From Limnephilus marmoratus (taxonomy: Eukaryota; Arthropoda; Insecta; Trichoptera; Limnephilidae): 64,000 nt of DNA. The notes beneath the pieces were generated by a model. It saw nothing but the letters and a program-made list of their open reading frames with translations, was not told the origin of the DNA and ran no database searches. This document shows positions 55,506-64,000 of this stretch, one piece after another; position 1 is the first letter of the stretch, and every line of letters starts with the position of its first letter. The stretch spans positions 52,932,727 through 52,996,726 of the forward strand of contig OU862917.1 in the NCBI GenBank assembly GCA_917880885.1, read 5' to 3'. Position numbers and translations under genes: made by a program.

Positions 55506-56713
55506 TAGAGTTCAGACCTAGAGGAGATGATTTTTTTAAAATCATAAACATCGGTTGTTTTATTGTTTAAATTATAACAATTGCTTCTAAAGATACAATA
55601 CCCTGATTTTTAATATCCCTGAGTTGTAAAGTTGGGACAAATTCAGCAGACGTCTTGTCAAGAGCCAAAATAAAAGAAGAGTGGGTACGTATGAGACTAT
55701 GGATGAATGTGAATGCTGCAAGAAGTGTTTGTCAAGACCGAGTTGTAGGCCATTTTCTCTGCCCACCCTGGGGCTAAACAAATGACAGGAGAACAGTCCC
55801 AAAGCAGGATTTGAAAACTATTTCTAAATTTACAGTTAACTCTTGGGGGGTAAAACTTCACATGCAGACGCATCCACCCACACTACGTGTTGTATCCACC
55901 CACACTCACACGTGCCCAATGTGTATCCACCCAACACATCTGCGCATGCAAGACAACCTTTCTAAATCCACCCAATCTTATAAGAAACCCTAAAAATAAA
56001 AATAAAATAATGGATGACTGTTTTGCTTTGCCTAGTACAGTTTTTGGAGGAAAATCACGTCAAGGGCAGATTTCAAAGCTAGAAATTAACTTACAACAAT
56101 CTATTATAAAGTCGTTTAAAAAACGGCTTACGAAGAAATTGAAAAATGGCGTAATTTATGGGACAATTTGATGGTAAAAGAGTTAAAGGTAAAGCAACAC
56201 AATAATAAGGATAATAAATTCCGACAAATTAATTTCATGCAATTAATTCTTTTGGGTCACTGGTAACTGGTACCGATTATTTATTAATCAATCACCTTGT
56301 AATAAATAATATCAACTCTACTTTTGACATTAATCTCCTAATAAATATACCTACATACTATACTAACAATAAGGTAACATAAGAAAATATTGAGTTTTTA
56401 ATATAGTGTCCTCCGCGTAATTTTATATCATTCTAAAATAAACTTTGTTTATCGAGGTGACCTGCCAGGTATATTTTCTGCGCATAATTAGATAGAGCCT
56501 ATATGAGGTAATATTTGAACAGCAACCTTGAGGTGTTTTTTTTTAAATAAACAGCGCTACACAAATCATTCAATTATTACTATACAAAATCATTAAATAT
56601 AATTTAATGAACGAATGTATGTACATTTAAAAATAGAGATAAGCATAAATAATGATGATTTTTGATTTTGATGATTTGAGATTTTCCCGGCCAAAAATAT
56701 TAATTGCGATTAA
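55506..56713. other. Non-coding region
   Basis: No gene supported. Contains CCACCCACAC/CATCCACCC-rich text at 55868-55975 and a GCGC-family fragment at 56520-56575. Confidence 0.4.
56520..56575 (-). repeat. GCGC-family short repeat, copy 4
   Basis: The plus strand reads CCTTGAGGTGTTTTTTTTTA and CAGCGCTACACAAATCATTC, the inverse of the 53745 copy, followed by an ATT-rich run. Confidence 0.5.
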
Positions 56714-56876
56714 TTTTTGGGTTATTATGCCGTGTTGCGATTAATCGACATCTCGGCATCTCTACACAATCTGCCCTGATGATGGACACTGTCACGCTGT
56801 CCGAAACGTTGGCTAAAGGAGAAATGAGGAATCAAAGAAGGAGGAACCGCAAAACGGCATGATAACCCAAAAAAAT
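56714..56876 (+). mobile_element. 163-bp inverted-repeat element carrying a hammerhead ribozyme
   Basis: Ends TTTTTGGGTTATTATGCCGT, then GTTGCG, and the inverse CGCAAAACGGCATGATAACC, then CAAAAAAA. A hammerhead core fills the centre (56773-56813). A truncated relative is at 3960-4045. Confidence 0.65.
56773..56813 (+). ncRNA. Hammerhead ribozyme, complete conserved core
   Basis: Stem I GCC (56773-56775) pairs with GGC (56811-56813). CTGATGA is at 56776-56782. Stem II is GGACA (56784-56788) with TGTCC (56798-56802). GAA is at 56803-56805, stem III is the palindrome ACGT (56806-56809), and T at 56810 is the cleavage-site base. All core positions match the consensus. The 2-bp-per-strand stem III means activity would be expected mainly in a dimeric form, as known for short-stem-III hammerheads in Penelope-like elements and satellites. 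Confidence 0.65.
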
Positions 56877-57674
56877 ATTCACGATAATGATTGTTTTAGT
56901 TTAATCGTTCACCTGGCGGTGGGCCGTGGGCTGTGGGTAGTAAATGGGTAGACAGGGGGCGTGGGTGTATGAGTGTGTGTATTGTTTCTACCTGATGCTC
57001 CCACGCACACCACCATCACTTCTACTCCCTACAACACCTCTGTCATCCACCGTGCACCTTTACTTCAGAATCCACTCGGCTACCTGCGGTGGGGGGAGGC
57101 CCGCATTCGGGCAGGTGGATCGCGATGTATGTTATAGCGATGGGTAGGTACCTACTTACCTACTTTTCGGTGACGTGGGGTTCTAATTTTAAAATAAGAA
57201 ACGAAATTCAAATCACCTGAAGGAAACTTTCTATTACTTAGCTCAATCAACACATTACAATTTAAAATGTTCTAAAATAATATCAATCTTATTGTGGAAA
57301 GCGATGTACATTATAGTGATGATACTGAGAAGGTAACTACTTACCTACTGTCATATAAAGTGGAGTTCTAATTTTAAATAAGGTGCGAAATTCAAATCAC
57401 TTGATGGAAACATTCTATTGTTTGGCAAAATCAAAACACCTTACCATTTAAAATATTCTAAATCAATCGTACCTACTGTGGATCGCGACTTATATTATGC
57501 AGATGGGTAAGTACTGAGCACATCTATCATGTAGGGTTGCCATCCGTCCGGGTTTCCCCGGATTTGTCCTAGTTTAGAGGGCGTCCGGCGAGCGTACGGG
57601 CGGGGTTTCATTTGATGTCCGGGTTTAAAAAAAATTAAAGTCATAAAATTTAAAGTCAAACGTATAATACGTTT
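56877..57674. other. Non-coding region with short internal repeats
   Basis: Three related blocks contain GCGATGTA(T/C), TTACCTACT and GAAATTCAAATCACCTGA-type words (about 57110-57240, 57300-57440, 58680-58850), a dispersed degenerate repeat. Near 57530, GTAGGGTTGCCATCCGTCCG resembles a hAT-type end, with no partner found. Confidence 0.4.
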
Positions 57675-57712
57675 GCCCTGAGGAAGGAACGGTCGTTCTG
57701 AAACCTGTCGGC
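57675..57712 (+). ncRNA. Hammerhead ribozyme candidate
   Basis: Stem I GCC (57675-57677) with GGC (57710-57712). CTGAGGA at 57678-57684 (N7 = G). Stem II GGAAC/GTTCT (57686-57690 / 57695-57699) with a mismatch. GAA at 57700-57702, stem III ACCTGT (57703-57708, imperfect palindrome), C at 57709. The core matches; stem III is weak. Confidence 0.5.
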
Positions 57713-59044
57713 TTTAAACAAATATAAAAGTGGTTCAATCAAAGTAACATTGTTTCATTTATCTTTAATTAAAATTAAATTCAATTTCCAAGAATACTGC
57801 TGCATTGATTTTTACAAATTCCCTTTAAAAAGGGAAGATATTCTAAAAGCTATCGGAAAGAGTGATAAATACAAAAAAACTGAAAAGTAAAAAAGGCGAG
57901 AGGCTGAGGAAAAAGGTTTAATAACTGGATAATCAAATAATGTACCTTTGAGTGCAATATTTTCTTTTCATTTTTGTAGTAAAAGTTATGATTGCTTTTA
58001 TTACGTAAAAGAAATTTACAATATGGCTGTTGATAACTGTACTCATTTATATCACCTTAAAGTTTTAACAGTTTTTGGTTATTTTATGCTTAAAAAAATA
58101 ATAATGTAATTTACATTACAGTAAGTCTAAACTTTAAAAAGGTTCAGTTTATTTGCTTAAGATTTAAGAAGACTGAATTTAGTTCATATTATGTTAAGAG
58201 ATATGTTGTTGTGTAAATGGCTGCTGATAAAAATTTAAAGATAATATTATTGTTGAGTTACAAAGAGTTACCTCAAAAATTGTAAGACTGAATACTAAAA
58301 AGGTCTCGTACTTTTAATATTTTTGTTTAAAAAATTAATTGAATTTTGTTAGGCTTAATATTTTAAAAAGGTTTTGTTTTCATAATGGTGGAGTATATTA
58401 ATAATTTGAGTTTTATTTTAAGAATAAAAAACTTCTAACTGATTATTCCTGTGTGGAGTTAATATAAAAAAAAACAATTTGTAACAAACTGTAATAAGAT
58501 TCTGTTTTCTTAGGTACTTTTATAATGGTGATAAAAGATAACTAAATTTAATTTGAAAATAAATGAATAGGTGATTTATGATATTTTCAACTGTTTTCTG
58601 GTGTTTCTGAGTTGGTTTTATTCTGAGTTTGCATGGAACCTGTCAATTCAATCAATTTAAAATGTTCTAAAATAATATCAACCTTCTTATGGATTGCGAT
58701 GTATAAATATTACAGTAATGGGTAAGTACTGAGTAGGTGCCTATTTGCCCACTGTCGTGTGACGTGGGGTCCTATTTAAAAAAAAAGGCGCGAAAATCTA
58801 ATCACCTGACGGAAACATTCTATTATGTAGCTTCAACCCTAACAATAAATTACACCTATCTACTGGACCTATTCTAACATCTAAAAATTAAATACCCTTA
58901 TTGTTATATCTAGGAGGAATAATTGTGTATTTTATGTAATAATAATAATAGATTTGTCAAAGAATTTATATATAATAACGCAAAAAATCAGTCATTTTAA
59001 ATACATGTAGGATTACAAAAGATTTTTAAAATATTTTTATTGAG
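57713..59044. other. AT-rich non-coding region
   Basis: No gene or RNA supported. Contains a lone arm end of the 35432 foldback near 58600-58640. Confidence 0.4.
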
Positions 59045-59290
59045 GGATCAGTAGGATTTATAGGTTAAATTAGGAATTCCACAGAGCCGAACCCTCTGAT
59101 ATGAAAATATCTGGAGTCGGTGAATTATTTTCCCATTTGGTAGGTTGACATTTTGTTCTTGTATTGTTTTGTATTTATAATACTTATATAGTGCAATTGC
59201 ATAGCGTGGATTGACTAGATGATCATTTGGGGAAGTGTGTGAAAGGGTTTAGTTTTTCCTGTGGGGAAAATTTAACCCGGACATTTAAAT
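59045..59290 (+). repeat. Dispersed repeat, partner of 38040-38320
   Basis: Shares CCGAACCCTCTGATATGAAA, ATATCTGGAGTCGGTGAATT and AAGGGTTTAGTTTTTCCTG with the inverse copy at 38040-38320. Confidence 0.6.
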
Positions 59291-59309
59291 CTGGTGCGTA
59301 TAAAAAAAA

Positions 59310-59372
59310 GGATGATTTGTAGAGCGTTGTTTTTTTTTAGATTACCTCAAGGGCGCTGTACAATTTATTACG
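59310..59372 (+). repeat. GCGC-family short repeat, copy 5
   Basis: GATGATTTGTAGAGCGTTGT, then ATTACCTCAAGGGCGCTGTA and CAATTTATTA. Confidence 0.55.
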
Positions 59373-59456
59373 AGTTCTTAGGCTCTGTGTAATTTTATTA
59401 TTTTCAAACAGATACGGAAAACATACTTATCTGGAAGGTCACTTCCGATAAACACC

Positions 59457-60236
59457 ACTAATATCTACAGGAATTCCAAAAACTGAAAAAATCGAACTAA
59501 TATCTATGAGAACCAAAGTGTTGACGAATATCTACAGCTCAAACTGTTGACTAATATCTACGAGAACCAAAGTGTTGACGAATATCTACAGCTCAAACTG
59601 CCGACTAATATCTATGAGGTTGGATTTGCAATAATGTATAGCATATTGGAATAACGTAATATTGCGTATGCAGTTTAAAAAAAACTTAATTTATGCATGT
59701 ATGTATGTAAAAATCCCTAATATCGCACTATTGGACACATTTAGCTGATTATTAAGGATTTGGGTTTTCGTTTTTGCAGCTTTCTTTATTTCGAGTGCTT
59801 CTAAATTATTTAGTCTGTTACCATGACCATTTTTATGTTAGTTAGGTTAGGTTAGGTTGTGGTGCCGCGTATTTCGAAATAAATAAATATCTTGGTATTA
59901 TGACCTCCATGTTTGTTCAATAAATTATTGTCCTCGTAAACAGCAAAATAGTAATATTATGCAAAAACTTCATGTACTTTAAACGTTTAAGCCTTTACGT
60001 AATTACTAATTACGTAATTGAAGTAATTTATGCTTTTCCGTACAACCTCTTGCTCAGCTGCCCTCCGTAGATATTAGTCCAACCTACGCTCTGCAGATAT
60101 TAGTCAACACTGGGACCGTCATAGATATTCGTCCGACCTTAGCACTGTAGATATTAGTCAACACTCTGAATTTCGTAGCATATGAGCTGTATATATTCGT
60201 CCGACATACAGGCTGTAGATATTAGTATCTGGAGTC
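59457..60236. mobile_element. Element with alternating ACTAATATCTA / ACGAATATCTA motifs, copy 2
   Basis: Same left and right motif clusters as 33761-34181. The middle is longer (780 versus 421 bp) because of an extra ~300 bp at about 59755-60060, which includes three TTAGG-type repeats. Both copies are followed by ATCTGGAGTC, so this may be part of the element. Confidence 0.65.
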
Positions 60237-60760
60237 TTTACGAGTATTAGAGAAATATAGAGTTTATGCTTGGAGAAGATACGACTTTGCACGCAAAGGA
60301 CACTATATTTAAAACACTAAACACTGCATGATTTAACATTTGCTACACTCCATTACTGGTGATATTATATTCACGAGAAGATTATTTGCAAAAGTAGAGT
60401 TGATATTTATTTTGAAAGACTGGAGAAATTAGACTCTTAACGACTGGAGAATAGTGCATTATCTGATTAGTGGCAGGACATAAGAAATTAAATAGTTTTT
60501 ATGTTTAAATTAGACACTATCGTCTACCGGGGCCTAATCAAACGCTGTATGATTTTATATTTTGGTTTTCCATTATTATACATGCTAGTTTTTCCACCAC
60601 ATTTCGACGTTATTTGAAAGCTTGAATTAATTTTTATTTTTTTATTTCTTTATTTTCACTGAAAATGAATTTTTGCTGCGCATTTTATTAAAAACAATTT
60701 TTCTTTTTGAATTGATATTGTGTCTTATCTCGATTCATGAAACTACAGCAATATGTAATA
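60237..60760. other. Non-coding, left flank of the mariner
   Basis: AT-rich; nothing recognised. Confidence 0.4.
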
Positions 60761-61701
60761 TTAGGTCCTTACATATGAAATCGGCGTTTTGCCGTACTGA
60801 CAACTTTGCCCTCAAATATCTTCTCTTTGGTTAGGAATTCCAAATTCAAATTTATACAGCTATTTACTCATGTATTTGTGTTTCGAAATTTATAATTCAT
60901 TTGTTTTTTCCTAATTTTTTTTTTCTTTGCGTCACTTAGTTTACAAAATGGAAAACTTGAAATATCGCGTTATTTACGAGTACGAGTTCCACCGTGGCAC
61001 CAGTGCTGCAGAAACGGCTCGAAGGATTAATGATGTGTATGGCGACGGTGCCGCAAAAGAAAACACAGTGCGTTTTTGGTTCCAACGTTTTCGTTCTGGA
61101 AATTTCGACCTGCAGAATAAGCCCCGTGGACGGCCGGAGACCAAAGTTGATAATGAAGAATTGAAGGCTATTGTGGAAGCGGATCCATCGCAAACCACGT
61201 CCGAGTTAGCTGCAGGCTGCAGTGTTAGTGATAAAACTGTTTTATTCCGCTTAAAGCAAATTGGGAAGGTGAAAAGCTTGAAAGGTGGGTACCTCACGAA
61301 TTGAGTGAAGCAAATCAACAAACGCGCGTTAGAACGCTAGACCACACACTGCACAACAGACGGCTACCAAATTAGAGGAGCTTCATTTGGAATGTCTAAG
61401 ACATCCACCGTACTCTCCGGACCTTGCCCCAACAGATTACCATTTTTTTTAGAAATTTGGATAACTTCTTGCAAGGGAAAAAATTCAACTCCGATGGGGC
61501 AGTCCAAACCGCCTTCAAAGATTTTATTGATTCCCGTCCGAATGGTTTTTTTAGTAAAGGGATAGATGAACTACCTATGAGATGGCAAAAGTGCATAGAT
61601 AGCAATTGTACATACTTTGATTAAATAAATATATTATATTTAAAAAAATCGACTTTATGTTCCTCCCATACAAAACGCCAATTTCATATGTAAGGACCTA
61701 A
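60761..61701 (+). mobile_element. mariner element, internally deleted
   Basis: Inverted ends TTAGGTCCTTACATATGAAA and their exact inverse, each bordered by the target dinucleotide TA (60759-60760 and 61702-61703). At 941 bp it is shorter than the usual ~1.3 kb. It codes N- and C-terminal parts of a cecropia-type mariner transposase but not the centre. Confidence 0.92.
60948..61620 (+). pseudogene. mariner transposase, deleted and frameshifted
   Basis: Starts MENLKYRVIYEYEFHRGTSA (helix-turn-helix DNA-binding region; NTVRFWFQRFRSGNFDLQNK; GRPETKVDNEELKAIV). A frameshift near 61268 diverts the frame to a stop at 61304; the correct frame reads ERWVPHELSEANQQTRV. The deletion joint near 61335-61345 removes the first catalytic Asp and the residues up to just before RPHTAQQTATKLEEL. 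The block HPPYSPDLAPTDYHFF keeps the last catalytic Asp, is followed by a stop/frameshift, and ends RNLDNFLQGKKF ... RWQKCIDSNCTYFD. Cannot be active. Confidence 0.92.
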
Positions 61702-62392
61702 TATTTGGAATTTCAATAACTTTATTAAAAATAGTTGCGGTTGGCCTATCACCCAAGAAAAACCCGTGCAAATTTAAAGACGCCAGAGTTCACCGCTAGA
61801 TAGTTATTTTTTGCTTAATAAACAAGATTCTAGCAGTGTCCTAAGATTCTATACGTTCTGTAAATAATGACTCCTTGTTAGGTTACGTTACTAGAAAAAA
61901 TAATCACAAAATATTTTCTTTTTTTTTTAAACATATTTATTAGTTACTGTGGCAATGGGTGTAGATCGATTTAATCGACCCAGTACCTACTCAGCTGATG
62001 GCTTCAAACGTGGCACCAAATTTATGGTTACACGATAAGAGTATTATTTTTATAGATACGTAAATAATGGGCGTGTTGCTGATAATCTAGGTACGTGTAC
62101 AAAATAATAGTTGAAAGTAAAATAACCTCCAAAGTACTAAATTCGATTGTCGGTGCGTGAAATGTGAAATATTCCTACGTGAAATTACTCACGTTCGTTG
62201 AACTCAAATTTTTTAAATTAAGTGTCATTTTAAAAATTGTTACTGCAGTAAGACTATGGCATCCTAATTGGTGTGTGTTGTGAGGGTGAAGGGCGTGGAG
62301 AAGAGGAGCTATGGTAGACGTACGTAGAGAACTTCCTGACTATTCAGATCTAGTCAGCAAACACGCCTAAATTATTATTTTTTTAATTAACC
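61702..62392. other. Non-coding region right of the mariner
   Basis: AT-rich; nothing recognised on either strand. Confidence 0.4.
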
Positions 62393-62470
62393 TCACACAG
62401 TAGGCCCCGAGGAAAATAATTTCCCTCAGGGTCTGTGTCATCTTTGGGGGTGCTTTTAGAGGTATTTAAA
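62393..62470 (+). mobile_element. Family A 5' fragment
   Basis: CTCACACAGTAGGCCCCGAG, then GAAAATAATTTCCCTCAGGG and TCTGTGTCATCTTTGGGG: only the first ~70 bp of family A. Confidence 0.65.
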
Positions 62471-62559
62471 GCAACCTTTCTATTCTGAATGGCCCTGTTT
62501 CACCAGGGCGATACTGAGAGCATCTGCGACTGAATATCCTGATGGAGTGGACAACTTAT

Positions 62560-62865
62560 CAGTGGCGGTCCGTGAGTTTTCAGTGAGCTAGAGTGCTAAG
62601 ATTGAAAAATACGACATTACTGATGTTGTTGTGGCTGAGAATGAATTACCGATATATTATATATTTTTTTCAAAATTTCAACTTTTGTATGAAGATCTTT
62701 CAGTATGTGGATGCGGCGCATCCACATACTGAAAGAATCCTGAAAATCTTCATACAAAAAGTTTAAAAATAAAAAAATAATAATTTTCAGCTACAACAAC
62801 GTCAATAATGTCATATTTTTCAATCTTAGTGCTCTAGCTCACTGAAAACTAACGGATCACCACTG
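62560..62865. mobile_element. 306-bp hAT-type palindromic MITE
   Basis: The target duplication CAACTTAT lies at 62552-62559 and 62866-62873. Ends CAGTGGCGGTCCGTGAGTTT and inverse CAGTGGTGATCCGTTAGTTT. Nearly the whole element folds back on itself around a central GATGCGGCGCATC palindrome. Confidence 0.9.
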
Positions 62866-63144
62866 CAACTTATAATAATGATATTAGGTAATAGACCCTA
62901 CATCACTACAGTAAATGGGTTGGTCATAATTCGCGTTAGGCATTCCCCAAATAAATATTAAAGTAGTCTATAAACCCGAGGTAATTATACACAATCAGTA
63001 ATCAGTTAATCACCAAATAACTGTAATTTTACTCGTTAAACACGACATAATAACAAATATGGAAAATCCATCTTACATGAATAAAATCCTTGTAGACCAC
63101 CCCTGTTAACCCCCCTTCCTCCAAAGTTTAAGGAATAAATTATT

Positions 63145-63185
63145 CCAGTCTGAAGATGGCCTTAATAGGCTGAAACCGGTTATGG
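63145..63185 (+). ncRNA. Hammerhead ribozyme candidate
   Basis: CTGAAGA at 63150-63156. Stem II TGGCC (63157-63161) with GGCT (63168-63171), one G-U pair. GAA at 63172-63174, palindromic stem III ACCGGT (63175-63180), T at 63181 as the cleavage base. Stem I CCAGT (63145-63149) with ATGG (63182-63185) needs a bulge. Closely resembles the decayed cores in the 31067-31512 foldback arms. Confidence 0.5.
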
Positions 63186-63559
63186 TCAGAAATAATTAAA
63201 AGTTTAAAATTGTTTTAATATATCATCATAACGGAATTCCATCACGAATAGCCAGTATCAAAAATTTAAATAGAAAACTCAAGAGGAAAGGCATACAAAA
63301 ATAAAACCGTAATTTGAATGGATTTTAGATTAAAAATTGAAACAATCGATAATAATGACAGAAGTTTGTCAAGTAGATACCTAAATTTGGGTTGTCGGTG
63401 CGTACGTGCGTAGTGCTAAAATTATGCAAGTTCAACAAACGTTTGATTTTCAAAACTGCCAAGTATTAACATTTCAGACTTTAGAAATTATTTATTTTAA
63501 TAGTAATTTTAGACCTACATAAAAATCAATATTTGTTTTTTTGTTTGTTTGTTCGTGTT

Positions 63560-63885
63560 TTATGCACTGCCATACCGTTCATCCGATTGCGATGAAACTT
63601 TGGTGATATGTTGTTCGCAAGCCTGCGAAGGTAACGGTATATAATGGTAAGCTATGGCTTTATGAAATTTGTATAAATGAAAATGTGTGTATTTCATATA
63701 TTTTGGGAGGGAATGAAGGAGGGGGATGGTACCTTCGCGGGAGGGGAGACGAGAGAGGGGGAAGGTGGAAAAAGAACGGCACGCGGGAGGGGAACGGGGA
63801 CGCACGGGAAAGGAAATGAAAGAAGAAAAAAAAATTCAATAGAATTGCAACGCTTGCCGGGTACCAGCTGGTTAATAATAAGAAT
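63560..63885. mobile_element. Helitron-like candidate, 3' part
   Basis: CGATTGCGATGAAACTTTGG, a G-rich run AGGGGAACGGGGACGCACGG, then GCAACGCTTGCCGGGTACCA and GCTGGTTAA. The second half matches 9200-9335. Class is tentative. Confidence 0.4.
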
Positions 63886-64000
63886 CGTATATTTGAAATG
63901 TATAATTTCTTTCATTACACTTTAGATAAATGTCAATCTGAATATTTTACTAACGTGCTCATTCAAATGATAAATTTCTGATCGTCTTTAATTATTTTAA

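Noticed and set aside
59835..59862. Telomeric TTAGG repeat
   Set aside because: Only about three imperfect units inside a dispersed element, which is too short to be a telomere or an interstitial telomere array.

Overview
This is a eukaryotic, insect-type window. It holds four intron-containing genes, all on the minus strand, in AT-rich DNA packed with transposons, foldback elements and satellites. The insect call rests on a charlatan-type zinc-finger gene, a cecropia-type mariner, RTE-type retroelements and many small TTAA-flanked or hAT-type elements. Lepidoptera is plausible but not proven. There is no sign of prokaryotic organisation, CRISPR, operons or viral genes.

Genes, left to right. 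(1) 3469-22280: BOP1, a ribosome-biogenesis WD40 protein. Fourteen exons join in frame (824 codons plus two bases), with only the final short exon missing off the left edge. (2) 26468-29466: a three-exon ankyrin-repeat/SOCS-box protein close to ASB3 (551 aa). (3) 32729-37599: a three-exon, triple-IQ-motif protein close to SPATA17 (352 aa). (4) 40963-43875: a charlatan-like C2H2 zinc-finger transcription factor. It has three coding exons (821 aa from the first visible ATG) and its frame is still open at the upstream splice acceptor, so a further 5' exon is likely. The genes look functionally unrelated.

Mobile DNA. The BOP1 introns hold two families of TTAA-flanked MITEs, a degenerate ~100-bp tandem array, DDE-transposase remnants, a tRNA-derived SINE, a Harbinger transposase fragment and a 666-bp foldback with 205-bp arms and an 8-bp target duplication. 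Between BOP1 and ASB3 lies a 2.4-kb inverted-repeat element carrying another, each with a broken MADF-domain ORF. Between ASB3 and SPATA17 is a three-layer nest: a hAT element with perfect 8-bp duplications, a foldback inside it, and an RTE tail inside that. Further right are an RTE-type reverse transcriptase (45583-47028), a 2.86-kb homogeneous satellite (46 copies of 54 bp and 5 of 76 bp, 48301-51164), a 98/101-bp satellite, an internally deleted mariner (60761-61701) and a hAT MITE (62560-62865).

Most interesting signals. Several short elements contain hammerhead-ribozyme cores (CTGANGA, stem II, GAA, palindromic stem III): 56773-56813 is the cleanest, followed by 57675-57712, 63145-63185 and 47042-47074 (minus). 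Decayed versions lie in the arms of two foldbacks. Also notable is that the 54-bp satellite seems to have been amplified from the 3' end of a ~400-bp dispersed repeat, here called family A, with seven other copies or fragments in the window. All calls come from reading the sequence; no database search was run.
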